DNA of 64,000 bases, from positions 372,001-436,000 of the forward strand of contig NZ_FRBL01000004.1 in NCBI RefSeq assembly GCF_900142605.1, in the 5' to 3' direction. Below, piece after piece: positions 34,744 to 43,960 of this stretch; the first letter of the stretch is position 1; each line of letters starts with the position of its first letter. The DNA comes from Chitinophaga jiangningensis (lineage in GTDB: Bacteria; Bacteroidota; Bacteroidia; Chitinophagales; Chitinophagaceae). The notes below the pieces were generated by a model that saw only the letters and a program-made list of their open reading frames with translations, ran no database searches and was not told the DNA's origin. Position numbers and translations under genes: made by a program.

Positions 34744-37040
34744 ACCAGCTTTTCAGTTAACATATTTGTTTCATAACTGCGTATATCCTTCTCCGTTTCT
34801 TCCAGCGGAAAACGTACCTGCAAGCAAAGTCCGCTATCCTGGCTGATTTCCAGGTTGCCATCCAGCTGCTCTGTGAGCGTATGAATCAGGTTCATGCCCA
34901 TGGACTTGCAATGTGCCAGGTCCATATCCGGCGGTAAGCCCACTCCATTATCCGCCACTTCCAGCAAGATTTCGTTTTCTTTTTCCTGCGCCAGTCGCAC
35001 CCGGATTTCGCCGTAACGCCCATCAGGAAATGCATACTTAATAGCGTTGGTAATAGCTTCATTTAAGATCAGGCCGATAGGCACTGCCTGTGCTACATCC
35101 AGCTCCAGCTTTGCCACCTCCTTGATAAACCGGAGATTACCAGTTGAATCAAAACTCTGTCGCAAGTATTCCACCAGTTCCCCGATGTAAGCCTGCATAT
35201 CAATACTGGCGAGGTTTTCCTGGCGGTAGAGCCGCTGGTGAATAATCGACATGGCAAACATGCGGTTCTGGCTCTGGCGGATAGCCTCTTTAGCACGGCC
35301 ATTTTCCAGGTAGGTAGATTGCGTTTTGAGCAAACTAATTACAATCTGCAGGTTATTTTTTACGCGGTGGTGAATTTCTTTCAGCAGCCATTCTTTGTCG
35401 TGCAGGGTTTGCTGCAAGGTTTTATTCAGTTCTTCGAGGCGCTCTTTTTTATTGTCGATCAGTTGCTTTTGTTCAAGGAGGAGCTGATTGCTGCGCTGTT
35501 TAATTTTATAGCGGTTGTAAACGAGGATCAGCAACGCCAGCAGCATCAATACCCCCCCTATGAACACTTTCATGCGAAAATCGGCGGCCTGTAGCTCCCG
35601 GTCTTTTTTTTCCTGTTGCCTTTTTAGCTCCAGGATATTTTCATCCTTTTCCTCGGACTCAAATTCAATTTTGAGGCGGTTTACCTGCCTTAATTTAGCT
35701 TCACCGAGCAAGGAGTCCTTTATGTTTACGTAACGCCGGTAATACTGCATGCTTTTGGGGGAGAAGTGCATGGCAGAATCAGCCTGGAAGCGCAACAGGT
35801 TGGCTGAAGCTACTTCCTTGGGAAATTTGTTGCGGATGGCTATCATTTCCATGGAGTCAGCTGCCAGCATCATTTCTTTGTAACGGTGGTCAGCAAAGTA
35901 TTGCTGGGCAGCAGCACCGTAATAGTATCGCTGCATACGGTGGTATACCGGCAGCGCGTAATGAATCTGATGCATTTTTTTCATTACAATCGAAGCACTG
36001 TCCAGCTTATGTAAACGCAGATAGGCTGTATGTATAATATGCAGGGGACCGATCATTTCAGGAGTCAGCGGAATTTCACCCAGTGTATTCACCTTCCACA
36101 TAGCATCCAATGCAGAACGATAGTCGTGTAACCCATTCATAGAATTGGCATAATTGGACTGCAACAGGCGATAGCCGGAGGTGTCCCTGTATTTTTCAGC
36201 CAGCGTGGCGCCACGTTGAAAATAAACGGCTGCCTGCTTATAATCTTCCACCCGGAAGTAAGCTATACCTGCATGATTGTTTATCGTAATCCAGGCGGCG
36301 GTGGTATCACTACCGGGCTTGCCTGAACGAAGAGATAGCAGCGTGTATCGGAGGGCTTCCTGGTAGTCGCCCGCATCCGTATAAATGTTGCCCAGGAGGT
36401 TATAGGCTTGTAAGATATCTGTTATCCCCAGGGCTTTATATAAGCGTATAGCCTTAAGCACGCTGGCTATGGCGTCGTCCGCATTGTTATCGAGGGAGAG
36501 GCAGTCACCCAGATGTTCCAACGTTCTTGCCTGCATTTCCAAACGGCCTGTTTTACCGAAAAGGTCCGCTGCCTGCCTGTTGTATTTAATTTTCTCATCC
36601 AGTTCGTTGGAGATTTCATAGTTGCAGTAGCTGGCCCGTTCCACCAGGGCGTAGGCCCACTGTACATCCAGGTGATGCCGAGCAGCCCATTCTATTGACT
36701 TCTGCGCATATACTTTGCCCCTGGCCCTTTCCCCTTTTTCGCGGTAGCATTTGGATAGTAATGTGAGGCTGATCCCTGCAACGGTGGCATCTCCCAAATT
36801 TGCATTTAATTCCTTGCTCTGGTTAATCAGCAACAGGGCGGTATCCAGGTCATGAGCTGCTTCCCCTGGCCGGAGGATAAAACTGTCGGCTACAATTAAC
36901 AACTGCAATGCCCTGGTGCCGGGATCATGGATGAACTTAAGCTGATGGAGTAATACCGGTAATGGCTCGCGTGCTTCATCCTGCCCGTAGGCCAGGTTAC
37001 CACACAGCAAACAACATAAAAATAGTAGGTTCTTGTACAT
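34740..37040 (-). CDS. TPR-containing sensor histidine kinase (HisKA_2 type)
   Basis: The start at ATG 37040 (MYKNLLFLCCLLCGNLAYGQ) gives a signal peptide; a frame-internal ATG at 37073 would add an unlikely leader. Residues about 25-430 are periplasmic TPR helices. One membrane segment lies at about 485-505 (FIGGVLMLLALLILVYNRY), then a coiled coil, then the HisKA_2 dimerisation helix with His557 in LLKEIHHRVKNNLQ. The ATPase has NEAITNAIKYAF and DNGVGLP. It phosphorylates the coupled sigma-54 activator. The input signal is unknown. Confidence 0.93.
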   Translation of the reverse strand: MYKNLLFLCCLLCGNLAYGQDEAREPLPVLLHQLKFIHDPGTRALQLLIVADSFILRPGEAAHDLDTALLLINQSKELNANLGDATVAGISLTLLSKCYREKGERARGKVYAQKSIEWAARHHLDVQWAYALVERASYCNYEISNELDEKIKYNRQAADLFGKTGRLEMQARTLEHLGDCLSLDNNADDAIASVLKAIRLYKALGITDILQAYNLLGNIYTDAGDYQEALRYTLLSLRSGKPGSDTTAAWITINNHAGIAYFRVEDYKQAAVYFQRGATLAEKYRDTSGYRLLQSNYANSMNGLHDYRSALDAMWKVNTLGEIPLTPEMIGPLHIIHTAYLRLHKLDSASIVMKKMHQIHYALPVYHRMQRYYYGAAAQQYFADHRYKEMMLAADSMEMIAIRNKFPKEVASANLLRFQADSAMHFSPKSMQYYRRYVNIKDSLLGEAKLRQVNRLKIEFESEEKDENILELKRQQEKKDRELQAADFRMKVFIGGVLMLLALLILVYNRYKIKQRSNQLLLEQKQLIDNKKERLEELNKTLQQTLHDKEWLLKEIHHRVKNNLQIVISLLKTQSTYLENGRAKEAIRQSQNRMFAMSIIHQRLYRQENLASIDMQAYIGELVEYLRQSFDSTGNLRFIKEVAKLELDVAQAVPIGLILNEAITNAIKYAFPDGRYGEIRVRLAQEKENEILLEVADNGVGLPPDMDLAHCKSMGMNLIHTLTEQLDGNLEISQDSGLCLQVRFPLEETEKDIRSYETNMLTEKLV

Positions 37041-37069
37041 AGCAGATAAGAAATAGCCTACCAGCATAT

Positions 37070-37084
37070 ACATTTAATGTGCCG
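37070..37084 (-). promoter_or_regulatory. Candidate sigma-54 (-24/-12) promoter of the kinase-activator operon
   Basis: On the minus strand CGGCAC-N5-ATGT resembles TGGCAC-N5-TTGC (five of six at -24, a weak -12). It lies 30 bases before the kinase ATG, with the palindrome cluster at the right enhancer distance. Suggestive only. Confidence 0.35.
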
Positions 37085-37102
37085 CATTACAACCCACTAA
37101 CA

Positions 37103-37185
37103 ATCAACGATATCCGAATAAAACACATATGTATATTGACGATATATCGTCAATCTCCGAAATTAATTGTCGATATTTCAACAAT
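37103..37185. promoter_or_regulatory. Three phased palindromic sites upstream of the kinase-activator operon
   Basis: A perfect 20-bp palindrome ATTGACGATATATCGTCAAT (37135-37154) is flanked by two relatives: ATCAACGATAT from 37103 and ATTGTCGATATTTCAACAAT at 37166-37185. Start-to-start spacing is 32 and 31 bp, about three helical turns. This is the layout of an upstream activating sequence for a sigma-54 activator. Confidence 0.65.
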
Positions 37186-37310
37186 AGAAACGGCGGCAGC
37201 TTCCCTGCCACCGGATTTGGTTGTTAACACAAAGCCGAAAAAAGAAACCAATTTATGGAGAGATAGTTAATGAGCGTTTGCCGATAGTCCAAATAAACTT
37301 GTTATTTAGT

Positions 37311-37380
37311 CCAAATTAGAAAAGCGCCTACGGCGCTTTTCTAATTTGGATGGGATGGTGCTGTTGCACCACTCCATCCG
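37311..37380 (-). terminator. Large hairpin pair after the lipoprotein gene
   Basis: A perfect 18-bp stem (37311-37328 with 37332-37349, core AGAAAAGCGCC, loop TAC) is followed by a 14-bp imperfect stem (37348-37380). It lies between the lipoprotein gene's 3' end and the kinase promoter region. Confidence 0.8.
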
Positions 37381-37421
37381 GCATGTATGGGGACAATAAA
37401 TGATTTTGGGGTATACAACTA

Positions 37422-37931
37422 TTACTGTTTCGTCGCTTTTTTCTCAAATGCGTTGGATGCCTGATTAATCTTATTCCCGATAGCGTCAAAGGAATTGTTC
37501 ATCTTATCGAGGGTGGACTGGATCTGAGGCTGCACCGTTACATCACCAGATTTTTCTTTGGTACGCAGGTCTATCAATGTTTTATAATCTTCGTCCGCAA
37601 TTTTCTTATAGTTCTTCAACCCCTCTGACACTGCGGCTTTCAGGCCGGCATCATCAATAGATTCCATTTTATCAACGGTTTCAATGGATTTACTCAGGTG
37701 TTCGGACCATGATTTACGAACGTTTTCAGCTTTGGAATAATCCTGGCTGCTCATAGCGCCGTTCATGGCATTCATATCTTTTTCATTCTCGTTCATCACG
37801 GTCATCAGCTTATTGTTGTATTCCACCGGATCAGGCGCGCTGCCGCAACTTGCTACATTCATACTGATAAAGGCTGCGCCGAAAATGGCGAGGATGCTGT
37901 TTACTTTTTTCATTCTTTTCGAGTTTTTCAT
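37422..37931 (-). CDS. Hypothetical helical lipoprotein
   Basis: The 169-residue protein has a lipoprotein signal (NSILAIFGAAFISMNVASC) and an otherwise all-helical, charged mature part (NKLMTVMNENEKDMNAMN, KMNNSFDAIGNKINQASNAF). This resembles helical-bundle surface lipoproteins of the LIC11966 type. I cannot assign a function. It is divergent from the NarL-type kinase gene, with only about 110 bases between start codons. Confidence 0.7.
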   Translation of the reverse strand: MKNSKRMKKVNSILAIFGAAFISMNVASCGSAPDPVEYNNKLMTVMNENEKDMNAMNGAMSSQDYSKAENVRKSWSEHLSKSIETVDKMESIDDAGLKAAVSEGLKNYKKIADEDYKTLIDLRTKEKSGDVTVQPQIQSTLDKMNNSFDAIGNKINQASNAFEKKATKQ

Positions 37932-38045
37932 GATTGATATAGCAAAAGTAGTGAGCAGGGCAGGTTGGCGATATCCCTGAAATCAGCCATTTTTAATTCC
38001 TATACAATAGTAATTTTGCAGATAACTGATCAACACCGAGATATT

Positions 38046-40265
38046 TTGTACCGAATAATACTTACCATCACCTTCCTGACAGCAACGGTTTGTGCCCGGG
38101 CCCAGCTGCTGGCCGATTCGCTCAGGAATATTATTGTCCGAAAGGACCTCCCGCTGGAAATGCGCATCGACGCTACTGACCGGCTGGGGCAGGTCGTATT
38201 TTTTAATACCGGCTGGAAAGAAGGCCTGGACATCCTCCGGGAATCCATACAACTGGCTGCGCCCATGAAAGACGGCAGCTACAGGGCCCACACCTACGGC
38301 ATGATGGCCGCCTCCTACTTCATCAGCGGGGATACTGAAGCCGCCTATAAACATTTTGACAGCGCCACCTATTACATCAGGCATTCTAACAGTAAGCTGA
38401 TGAAAGGCTATGTGCTGTATATGAAAGGCTGGCTACAGGTGCGGTCACGACAGGAAACAGACGCCATTAAAACGCTCCAGGAGGCACTGGAAGTACTGGA
38501 AAAGGCCCCCGGCGGCCTTACCTACATACAGGCAGTATACTCAGAAATTGCCGGGGTTTACTTCAAATGGTACGACCTCGTAAACGTTGAAAAATATACG
38601 CGCCTCTCTCTCAATGCCGCCAACCAGCTGCACATCCTGGAAAAACTCATCAGTGCCAACCAGGAAAGAGGAGGCTACTTCATTAACCTGTACCGCGAAA
38701 ATACCGAAAGAAAAGAGGCGCTGGACTCCGCACTGTTTTATATGCGGAAGTCGCTCCACCTGGCCAGGGCCAACCGGGAGCGACTGGTAACACCCAGCAA
38801 TATTCCTTTTTCGGCCATCGGCATCGCCAATATTTTCCGGGAAAATATGCCCGCCACCGCTGCCAACAAGGACAGTGTGGACTATTACAACAACATCGCC
38901 CTGCAGGAAGGTAAGCTCACCAAACAGTTTGCGGTGGAAGCCGGCGTATACAACGAGCTGGCCTCCGAAGCCGCCAGACGCGGGGATTATCAATCGGCTG
39001 TTAACTACCTCAATGGCGCCATCCTCGTTAGCGCCAAAGATCCGCTGTTTGATAAATATAATTTGTCGCAGTCGCACCTGGGCCTCGCCGAATGCTACGA
39101 ACAGCTGAAAGATACTGCCCAGGCCCTCCACAACTACAAACAATACATGACCCTGTACCAGGAACTGTTTGACGTGGAAAAAATGAACAAAGCCAAAGAC
39201 CTGGAAGCAAAGTATGAAATGGCCAGAAAAGAAAAAGACCTGCTGCAAATGCGCCTCATTGCGGAGCAGCGCAACAAAGATCTGATACAGGCCCGCTACA
39301 TTTCCGGACAAAAAGACCAGGCCCTGCTGGCCGCCAAATACGCGGCCAGCCTGCAGGAAAAAGCCCTCCTCAACGCCAAATATGAAACAGAACTAAAGCA
39401 ACAGGCACTCAGCACCGCTAATTACAAAACATCACAACGGGAGCAGGAACTGAAAGTAATGAGCGAGCGATTTACGTATAACCGCAAGCTGAATAAAATT
39501 TATTCGGTGCTGACCATTGCACTATTCCTGGCGGCAGCATTCCTGTACTTCGCCTTTAAACAGCGCTCCAAAGCACTCCGGCAAAAGCAACAGCTCCACA
39601 ATATGGAGCTGGATAAAATCAAACAGGAACACCGTATCTCCATGTTATCTGCCATGCTGGAAGGACAAGAGCAGGAACGTACCCGCCTCGCCCGCGATTT
39701 ACACGATGGGTTGGGCGGCCTGCTGTCGGGTGTTAAAATTGAATTATCGGCACTGAATGCGCCTGAAACAACATCTCCCCAACAAAAAATAGTACATAAA
39801 ACGCTCCGCCACCTCGACAATGCAGTGGACGAACTGCGCCGAATTGCACGTAGTATGATGCCGGAAGTACTGCTGACCTATGGCCTGGGAGAGGCCACCC
39901 GCGAGTATTGCAACGGACTGAAAAAATCAGGCGTGCCCGTTACCTGCCAGGTTTACCATTATCGTAATGAAATGAATCACGGCCGGCAGGTGACGCTGTA
40001 CCGCATTATGCAGGAGCTGGTGAATAACGCCGTTAAACACGCCGGTGCCACACAAATACTCGTGCAATTACAACAAAGTGACCACCGCATCTTCCTGACA
40101 GTAGAAGATGATGGCAAAGGTTTTGACCAGTCGGAAATGGCTGCCCTGAAAGGCGCCGGGCTGGCAAACATCCAATCCCGCACCGAAATGCTGCAAGGCA
40201 CCCTGGAAGTAACTTCTTCCCCTGGCACCGGTGCCTCTTTTACTGTGGAATGTGCTGTAAACTAA
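38046..40265 (+). CDS. TPR-containing sensor histidine kinase (HisKA_3 / NarX-like)
   Basis: No in-frame ATG precedes the domain. TTG 38046 gives a good signal peptide (LYRIILTITFLTATVCARAQ) and about 739 residues; the frame is open back to TTG 37965. Periplasmic TPR helices run to about residue 400. A remarkable repetitive coiled coil follows (RYISGQKDQALLAAKYAASL, KYETELKQQALSTANYKTS), then one membrane segment (IYSVLTIALFLAAAFLYFAF). The HisKA_3 phosphoacceptor is in RLARDLHDGLGGLLSGV, and the ATPase has ELVNNAVKHAGAT and DDGKGFD. It pairs with the NarL-type regulator 9 bases downstream. Confidence 0.92.
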   Translation: MYRIILTITFLTATVCARAQLLADSLRNIIVRKDLPLEMRIDATDRLGQVVFFNTGWKEGLDILRESIQLAAPMKDGSYRAHTYGMMAASYFISGDTEAAYKHFDSATYYIRHSNSKLMKGYVLYMKGWLQVRSRQETDAIKTLQEALEVLEKAPGGLTYIQAVYSEIAGVYFKWYDLVNVEKYTRLSLNAANQLHILEKLISANQERGGYFINLYRENTERKEALDSALFYMRKSLHLARANRERLVTPSNIPFSAIGIANIFRENMPATAANKDSVDYYNNIALQEGKLTKQFAVEAGVYNELASEAARRGDYQSAVNYLNGAILVSAKDPLFDKYNLSQSHLGLAECYEQLKDTAQALHNYKQYMTLYQELFDVEKMNKAKDLEAKYEMARKEKDLLQMRLIAEQRNKDLIQARYISGQKDQALLAAKYAASLQEKALLNAKYETELKQQALSTANYKTSQREQELKVMSERFTYNRKLNKIYSVLTIALFLAAAFLYFAFKQRSKALRQKQQLHNMELDKIKQEHRISMLSAMLEGQEQERTRLARDLHDGLGGLLSGVKIELSALNAPETTSPQQKIVHKTLRHLDNAVDELRRIARSMMPEVLLTYGLGEATREYCNGLKKSGVPVTCQVYHYRNEMNHGRQVTLYRIMQELVNNAVKHAGATQILVQLQQSDHRIFLTVEDDGKGFDQSEMAALKGAGLANIQSRTEMLQGTLEVTSSPGTGASFTVECAVN

Positions 40266-40274
40266 AAACGCCTT

Positions 40275-40898
40275 ATGATAAAAGTAATATTGATAGACGA
40301 CCATCCAATTGTAATGGAAGGACTTAAAAATCTGCTCGCCACCCGGGAAGAACTCACCGTAGCCGGCTGTTTCAGCAACGGCGCTGCCGGCCTGGAAGCC
40401 ATCAACACGCTGGAACCGGATGTAGTACTGCTGGACATTAACCTGCCCGACATCAACGGTATCGACTTATGCAAACAGGTACGCAAGTACGATAAAGACG
40501 TGCGGATTATTGCACTGAGCGTGCACAACGAACGACCTGTGATCAAAAATATCCTCAACAGTGGTGCCAATGGCTACGTGCTGAAAAACTCCGTGGGAGA
40601 AGAAATCATCATGGCGATCAACGCTGCATTGAAAGGGGATACTTACCTCTGTAATGCCGCTCGGGAAATTGTGAGCCAGGTACAGGAAGGAGAACTAACA
40701 GATATTCCTAAAATCACGCGTCGCGAAAAAGAAATTATGGGGCTGGTGAGTAAAGGACTCACTACCGCGCAGATTGCGGAGCAACTGTTTATCAGTACGC
40801 ATACAGTAGAGAGTCACCGTAAAAATCTCATTGAAAAATTTGACGTTACCACTATGACGGCGGTGATCAAACTGGCTACACAATACGGTTTGCTGTAA
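40275..40898 (+). CDS. NarL/LuxR family response regulator
   Basis: The 207-residue protein has a receiver with Asp54 (VVLLDINLPDINGIDL) and the phosphorylation-switch Lys in NGYVLKNS. The GerE/LuxR helix-turn-helix is RREKEIMGLVSKGLTTAQIAEQ followed by LFISTHTVESHRKNLIEKF. It is the cognate partner of the upstream kinase gene (9-base gap). Target genes are not evident from the sequence; the DUF4870 gene follows on the same strand after 96 bases. Confidence 0.96.
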   Translation: MIKVILIDDHPIVMEGLKNLLATREELTVAGCFSNGAAGLEAINTLEPDVVLLDINLPDINGIDLCKQVRKYDKDVRIIALSVHNERPVIKNILNSGANGYVLKNSVGEEIIMAINAALKGDTYLCNAAREIVSQVQEGELTDIPKITRREKEIMGLVSKGLTTAQIAEQLFISTHTVESHRKNLIEKFDVTTMTAVIKLATQYGLL

Positions 40899-40994
40899 TA
40901 TATCGCAATAAAATAGCTGTTTTCAGGGAGAAAAACCCCTGGCCATCGGCCGTAGCTTTGTTAAATCAAATTTTAACAAACTAAAAAAAACAGC

Positions 40995-41324
40995 ATGGAC
41001 AGAAAAACCTTGGCCATCATTTCTTACCTCTCCATCATCGGATGGCTCATTGCATATTTTCAGTATAAGGATAAGCCTAAAGATCATTTTGTAAGCTACC
41101 ATCTAAAGCAGGCATTAGGCATTGCGATTATCAGCATCTTACTCGGTGTAGCCATCAACGTGGTGGTGAGCCTGGTGCCGGCTTTATCAGTAGTAGTTTA
41201 CGCTAATATAGCGATACTGATTCTCTGGATTATGGGGATCATCAATGCCTATAACGGACAAATGAAACCAGTGCCGGTAGCGGGTCCTATTTTCGAAGGC
41301 AAATTCAGCTTCCTCAATTCTTAA
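40995..41324 (+). CDS. DUF4870 domain small membrane protein
   Basis: The 109 residues have three hydrophobic segments and the DUF4870 pattern: LAIISYLSIIGWLIAYFQ, a conserved FVSYHLKQALG, two long membrane helices, and a short C-terminal GPIFEGKFSFL. These proteins are common in bacteria and of unknown role, perhaps membrane stress. It is probably cotranscribed with the small membrane protein 33 bases downstream. Confidence 0.9.
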   Translation: MDRKTLAIISYLSIIGWLIAYFQYKDKPKDHFVSYHLKQALGIAIISILLGVAINVVVSLVPALSVVVYANIAILILWIMGIINAYNGQMKPVPVAGPIFEGKFSFLNS

Positions 41325-41357
41325 CCCATTTCTGATTAACCACGAAAACCTTACACT

Positions 41358-41558
41358 ATGCAAAGAATCGGATCATTTTTAGTAATCGTAGGCCTTTTAT
41401 CCATTGTAGCTGGTTTCTTTAACCACGTGCCCAAGGTCCTGATCTGGATATATCAATGGGGCGAACCCACGGCGTGGGCCATTAAAATAGGCCTGATTGT
41501 AATAGGTGCTGTTTTGTATATCATGAGCAGTAAAAGTTCAGAAGAAGCAACGAAATAG
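41358..41558 (+). CDS. Small two-helix membrane protein
   Basis: The 66-residue protein consists of two hydrophobic helices (IGSFLVIVGLLSIVAGFF and AIKIGLIVIGAVLYIMSS) around an amphipathic segment and a charged tail (KSSEEATK). A strong terminator follows 10 bases after its stop. No function can be assigned. Confidence 0.8.
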   Translation: MQRIGSFLVIVGLLSIVAGFFNHVPKVLIWIYQWGEPTAWAIKIGLIVIGAVLYIMSSKSSEEATK

Positions 41559-41568
41559 TATATAGGAT

Positions 41569-41605
41569 AAAAGTCCGGCTGCCAAAGGTAGCCGGACTTT
41601 TTGTA
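41569..41605 (+). terminator. Intrinsic terminator
   Basis: A 15-bp stem (41569-41583 with 41587-41601, core GTCCGGCTGCC, loop AAA) is followed by a T-run. Confidence 0.92.
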
Positions 41606-41788
41606 TGATTTCGCCGGCTTGCGGGGCCGGATGATGGCTTTCCACCTGATTGGAGTTTCAATTTTCCATCGTAGTATATGAGGCTGACAAAAACGTGTAG
41701 CCGTTCCCAGGTAGGTGATAGGACCAGCGTGTGTTTACGCGGTCCTCAGCACCTTCATCTTCCTGTTTAGTCAGCCAGGAAGTACACC

Positions 41789-43765
41789 TTATCGTGGAGC
41801 GATTCGCTTAAGTTTAATATTACTGGACGTATTCAGGAATAACGGGTACAGCTCTACGCGCACGCTGCTGGCGTCCAGGCCAAATCCTTTTTCCTCTGAA
41901 AGGGTATAATCTTTCAGCCAGAAATAGAATTCCATGATCCAGCGTTCGAAGAAGGAAAGCTGATGCCCCTGGTTTAGATATGCTTCCATCACCACGAAGG
42001 TGAAGTCGCCGATGACGTGACGTTTTTCCAGGCTTTCGTAGCGGCTGGTGATGGTTACTTCGCGGCGGGCCACCAGGTCCTGCAGCGCTGTCCGGAAGAA
42101 CAGGTCTATACGTGGCTGCACGCGGAATCCCAGTTTAAAATCGATTCTTATAATTTCGTTGGGCAGGTAGTGCGTTACTTCATATTCCGTGGTGTAAGGG
42201 TCATCTAACGTTTGCACATGTACGAACCAGTAGATGTCTGCCCGCTTGGGTTGTCGCCGGAAGATCGAATAAATGATCTTGTTATCGATTTCGCCTGGTG
42301 AATCGGCGGCGGTTAAGAATACGAGGTGTGTACTGGTTTTAGGCACCGCCGCATCATTGCTGAGTTCCCGCAGCATGGGCACATATGGTTCCAGCTTTAC
42401 AAATTCGGCCAGCCTGTTTTTAATGCGTCTGGCTTTATAGCATACATACATTATCCAGAAGAGGCCACCAGCTACAATTAACGCTACGTAGCCACCGTGT
42501 GCAAATTTCACGAGGTTAGCAAACAGGAAGCTGCCTTCAATAGCAAGGTAAATGGCCAGGAACAGGTAGATCCATGCCGGCTTCACGCGTTTGATCACCA
42601 GGTAATTGGCAAACAACACCGTGGTGGCCAGCATACAGAGTGTAATGGCAAGTCCGTACGCGGCTTCCATGTTGGTGGATTTCCTGAAATACAACACAAT
42701 CCCGCAGCAACCGAGATAGAGTAATACGTTGATCCCTGGCAAAAATAACTGTCCTTTTTGCGTGGTGGGGTAGTTTACTTTCATGCGTGGCCATAATCCC
42801 AGTCGCATTGCCTCACCGATGAGCGTAAAGGAGCCGCTCACCAGTGCCTGACTGGCAATAATGGCTGCGCTGGTAGCAATGATAATGCCTATGAGCAGAA
42901 ACCAGTCCGGCATGATGGCATAAAACGGGTTAAAACCTGTTCGGATCAGTTCATCCGTTACCGTTTGCTGGTTCATGTTTACCAGCAGCCAGGCGCCCTG
43001 CCCAAGGTAGTTGAGAATCAGGCAGGTTTTCACCATTACCCACGACACGCGGATATTCCCCCGGCCGCAGTGGCCCAGGTCGGAATACAATGCTTCTGCC
43101 CCTGTGGTACACAGAAACACCCCTCCCAGAATCCAGAAACCCTGCGGATAGGTAAACAGCAGGTGCAGCCCGTAATAGGGATTAAAGGCCTTGAAAATGA
43201 CCGGGTAATGCAGCAGGTTCATCACGCCGAGCGTGCCCAGCATCAGGAACCAGAGGGTCATAACAGGGCCGAATAAACGACCAATGGAGTGGGTGCCAAA
43301 TTGCTGCAATAAAAACAGTACGGATAATATGCTCAGCACGATGATGACAATGGTGCCATCGGAGATCTCCCCGATGTTATTAATACCTCTTAACCCTTCT
43401 ATGGCAGAGGTTACAGACATAGGAGGGGTAATCATCCCATCAGCCAGCAGTGAAGCTCCGCCTATCATTGCAGGAAATACCAGCCATTTGCGGCGGCGGC
43501 GCACAAGGGTGTACAGGGAAAAGATGCCGCCTTCTCCCCTGTTGTCCGCCTTCAGCGTAAGTACTACATATTTGATGGTCGTTTGCAGCGTAAGCGTCCA
43601 GATCACCAGTGATAAAGATCCCAGTACTACCGTTTCCGTTACCATCTTACCTTTCAGGATGGCATTGAGCACATACAGCGGGGACGTTCCGATGTCGCCG
43701 TAAATGATGCCTAATGCAATCAGCAATCCTGCTGCCGTTACTGATTTATGGTGTTGTGTACCCAT
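41789..43765 (-). CDS. kup: KUP family potassium uptake transporter
   Basis: The start at ATG 43765 (MGTQHHKSVTAAG) gives 658 residues. The protein has about 12 membrane helices with the Kup signatures ALGIIYGDIGTSPLYVLNAI and NRGEGGIFSLYTLVRRRRKW, plus GADGMITPP-like LLADGMITPPMSV. A C-terminal soluble domain ends it. It brings K+ into the cell, coupled to protons. The neighbouring genes do not suggest an operon. Confidence 0.96.
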   Translation of the reverse strand: MGTQHHKSVTAAGLLIALGIIYGDIGTSPLYVLNAILKGKMVTETVVLGSLSLVIWTLTLQTTIKYVVLTLKADNRGEGGIFSLYTLVRRRRKWLVFPAMIGGASLLADGMITPPMSVTSAIEGLRGINNIGEISDGTIVIIVLSILSVLFLLQQFGTHSIGRLFGPVMTLWFLMLGTLGVMNLLHYPVIFKAFNPYYGLHLLFTYPQGFWILGGVFLCTTGAEALYSDLGHCGRGNIRVSWVMVKTCLILNYLGQGAWLLVNMNQQTVTDELIRTGFNPFYAIMPDWFLLIGIIIATSAAIIASQALVSGSFTLIGEAMRLGLWPRMKVNYPTTQKGQLFLPGINVLLYLGCCGIVLYFRKSTNMEAAYGLAITLCMLATTVLFANYLVIKRVKPAWIYLFLAIYLAIEGSFLFANLVKFAHGGYVALIVAGGLFWIMYVCYKARRIKNRLAEFVKLEPYVPMLRELSNDAAVPKTSTHLVFLTAADSPGEIDNKIIYSIFRRQPKRADIYWFVHVQTLDDPYTTEYEVTHYLPNEIIRIDFKLGFRVQPRIDLFFRTALQDLVARREVTITSRYESLEKRHVIGDFTFVVMEAYLNQGHQLSFFERWIMEFYFWLKDYTLSEEKGFGLDASSVRVELYPLFLNTSSNIKLKRIAPR

Positions 43766-43844
43766 GTAATTGTGGTATTCCGAATACAAAGATGCCACGA
43801 TAATTACAATCGGGTGCGTTAATTGTTGAGCAGTGGCGGCAGTG

Positions 43845-43882
43845 CCATGCCGGGATCAGCCACGTGACCGACCCCGGCATGG
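43845..43882 (-). terminator. Hairpin terminator after the haloperoxidase-like gene
   Basis: CCATGCCGGG (43845-43854) pairs perfectly with CCCGGCATGG (43873-43882). It lies on the 3' side of the minus-strand gene at 43961. Confidence 0.65.
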
Positions 43883-43960
43883 GAGTTTAAAAATTACATC
43901 AGTACTTCAACAACTGTTACCGTACAAGTTTCTCTTTGCCAAAACGGGCTAAAAACCACA

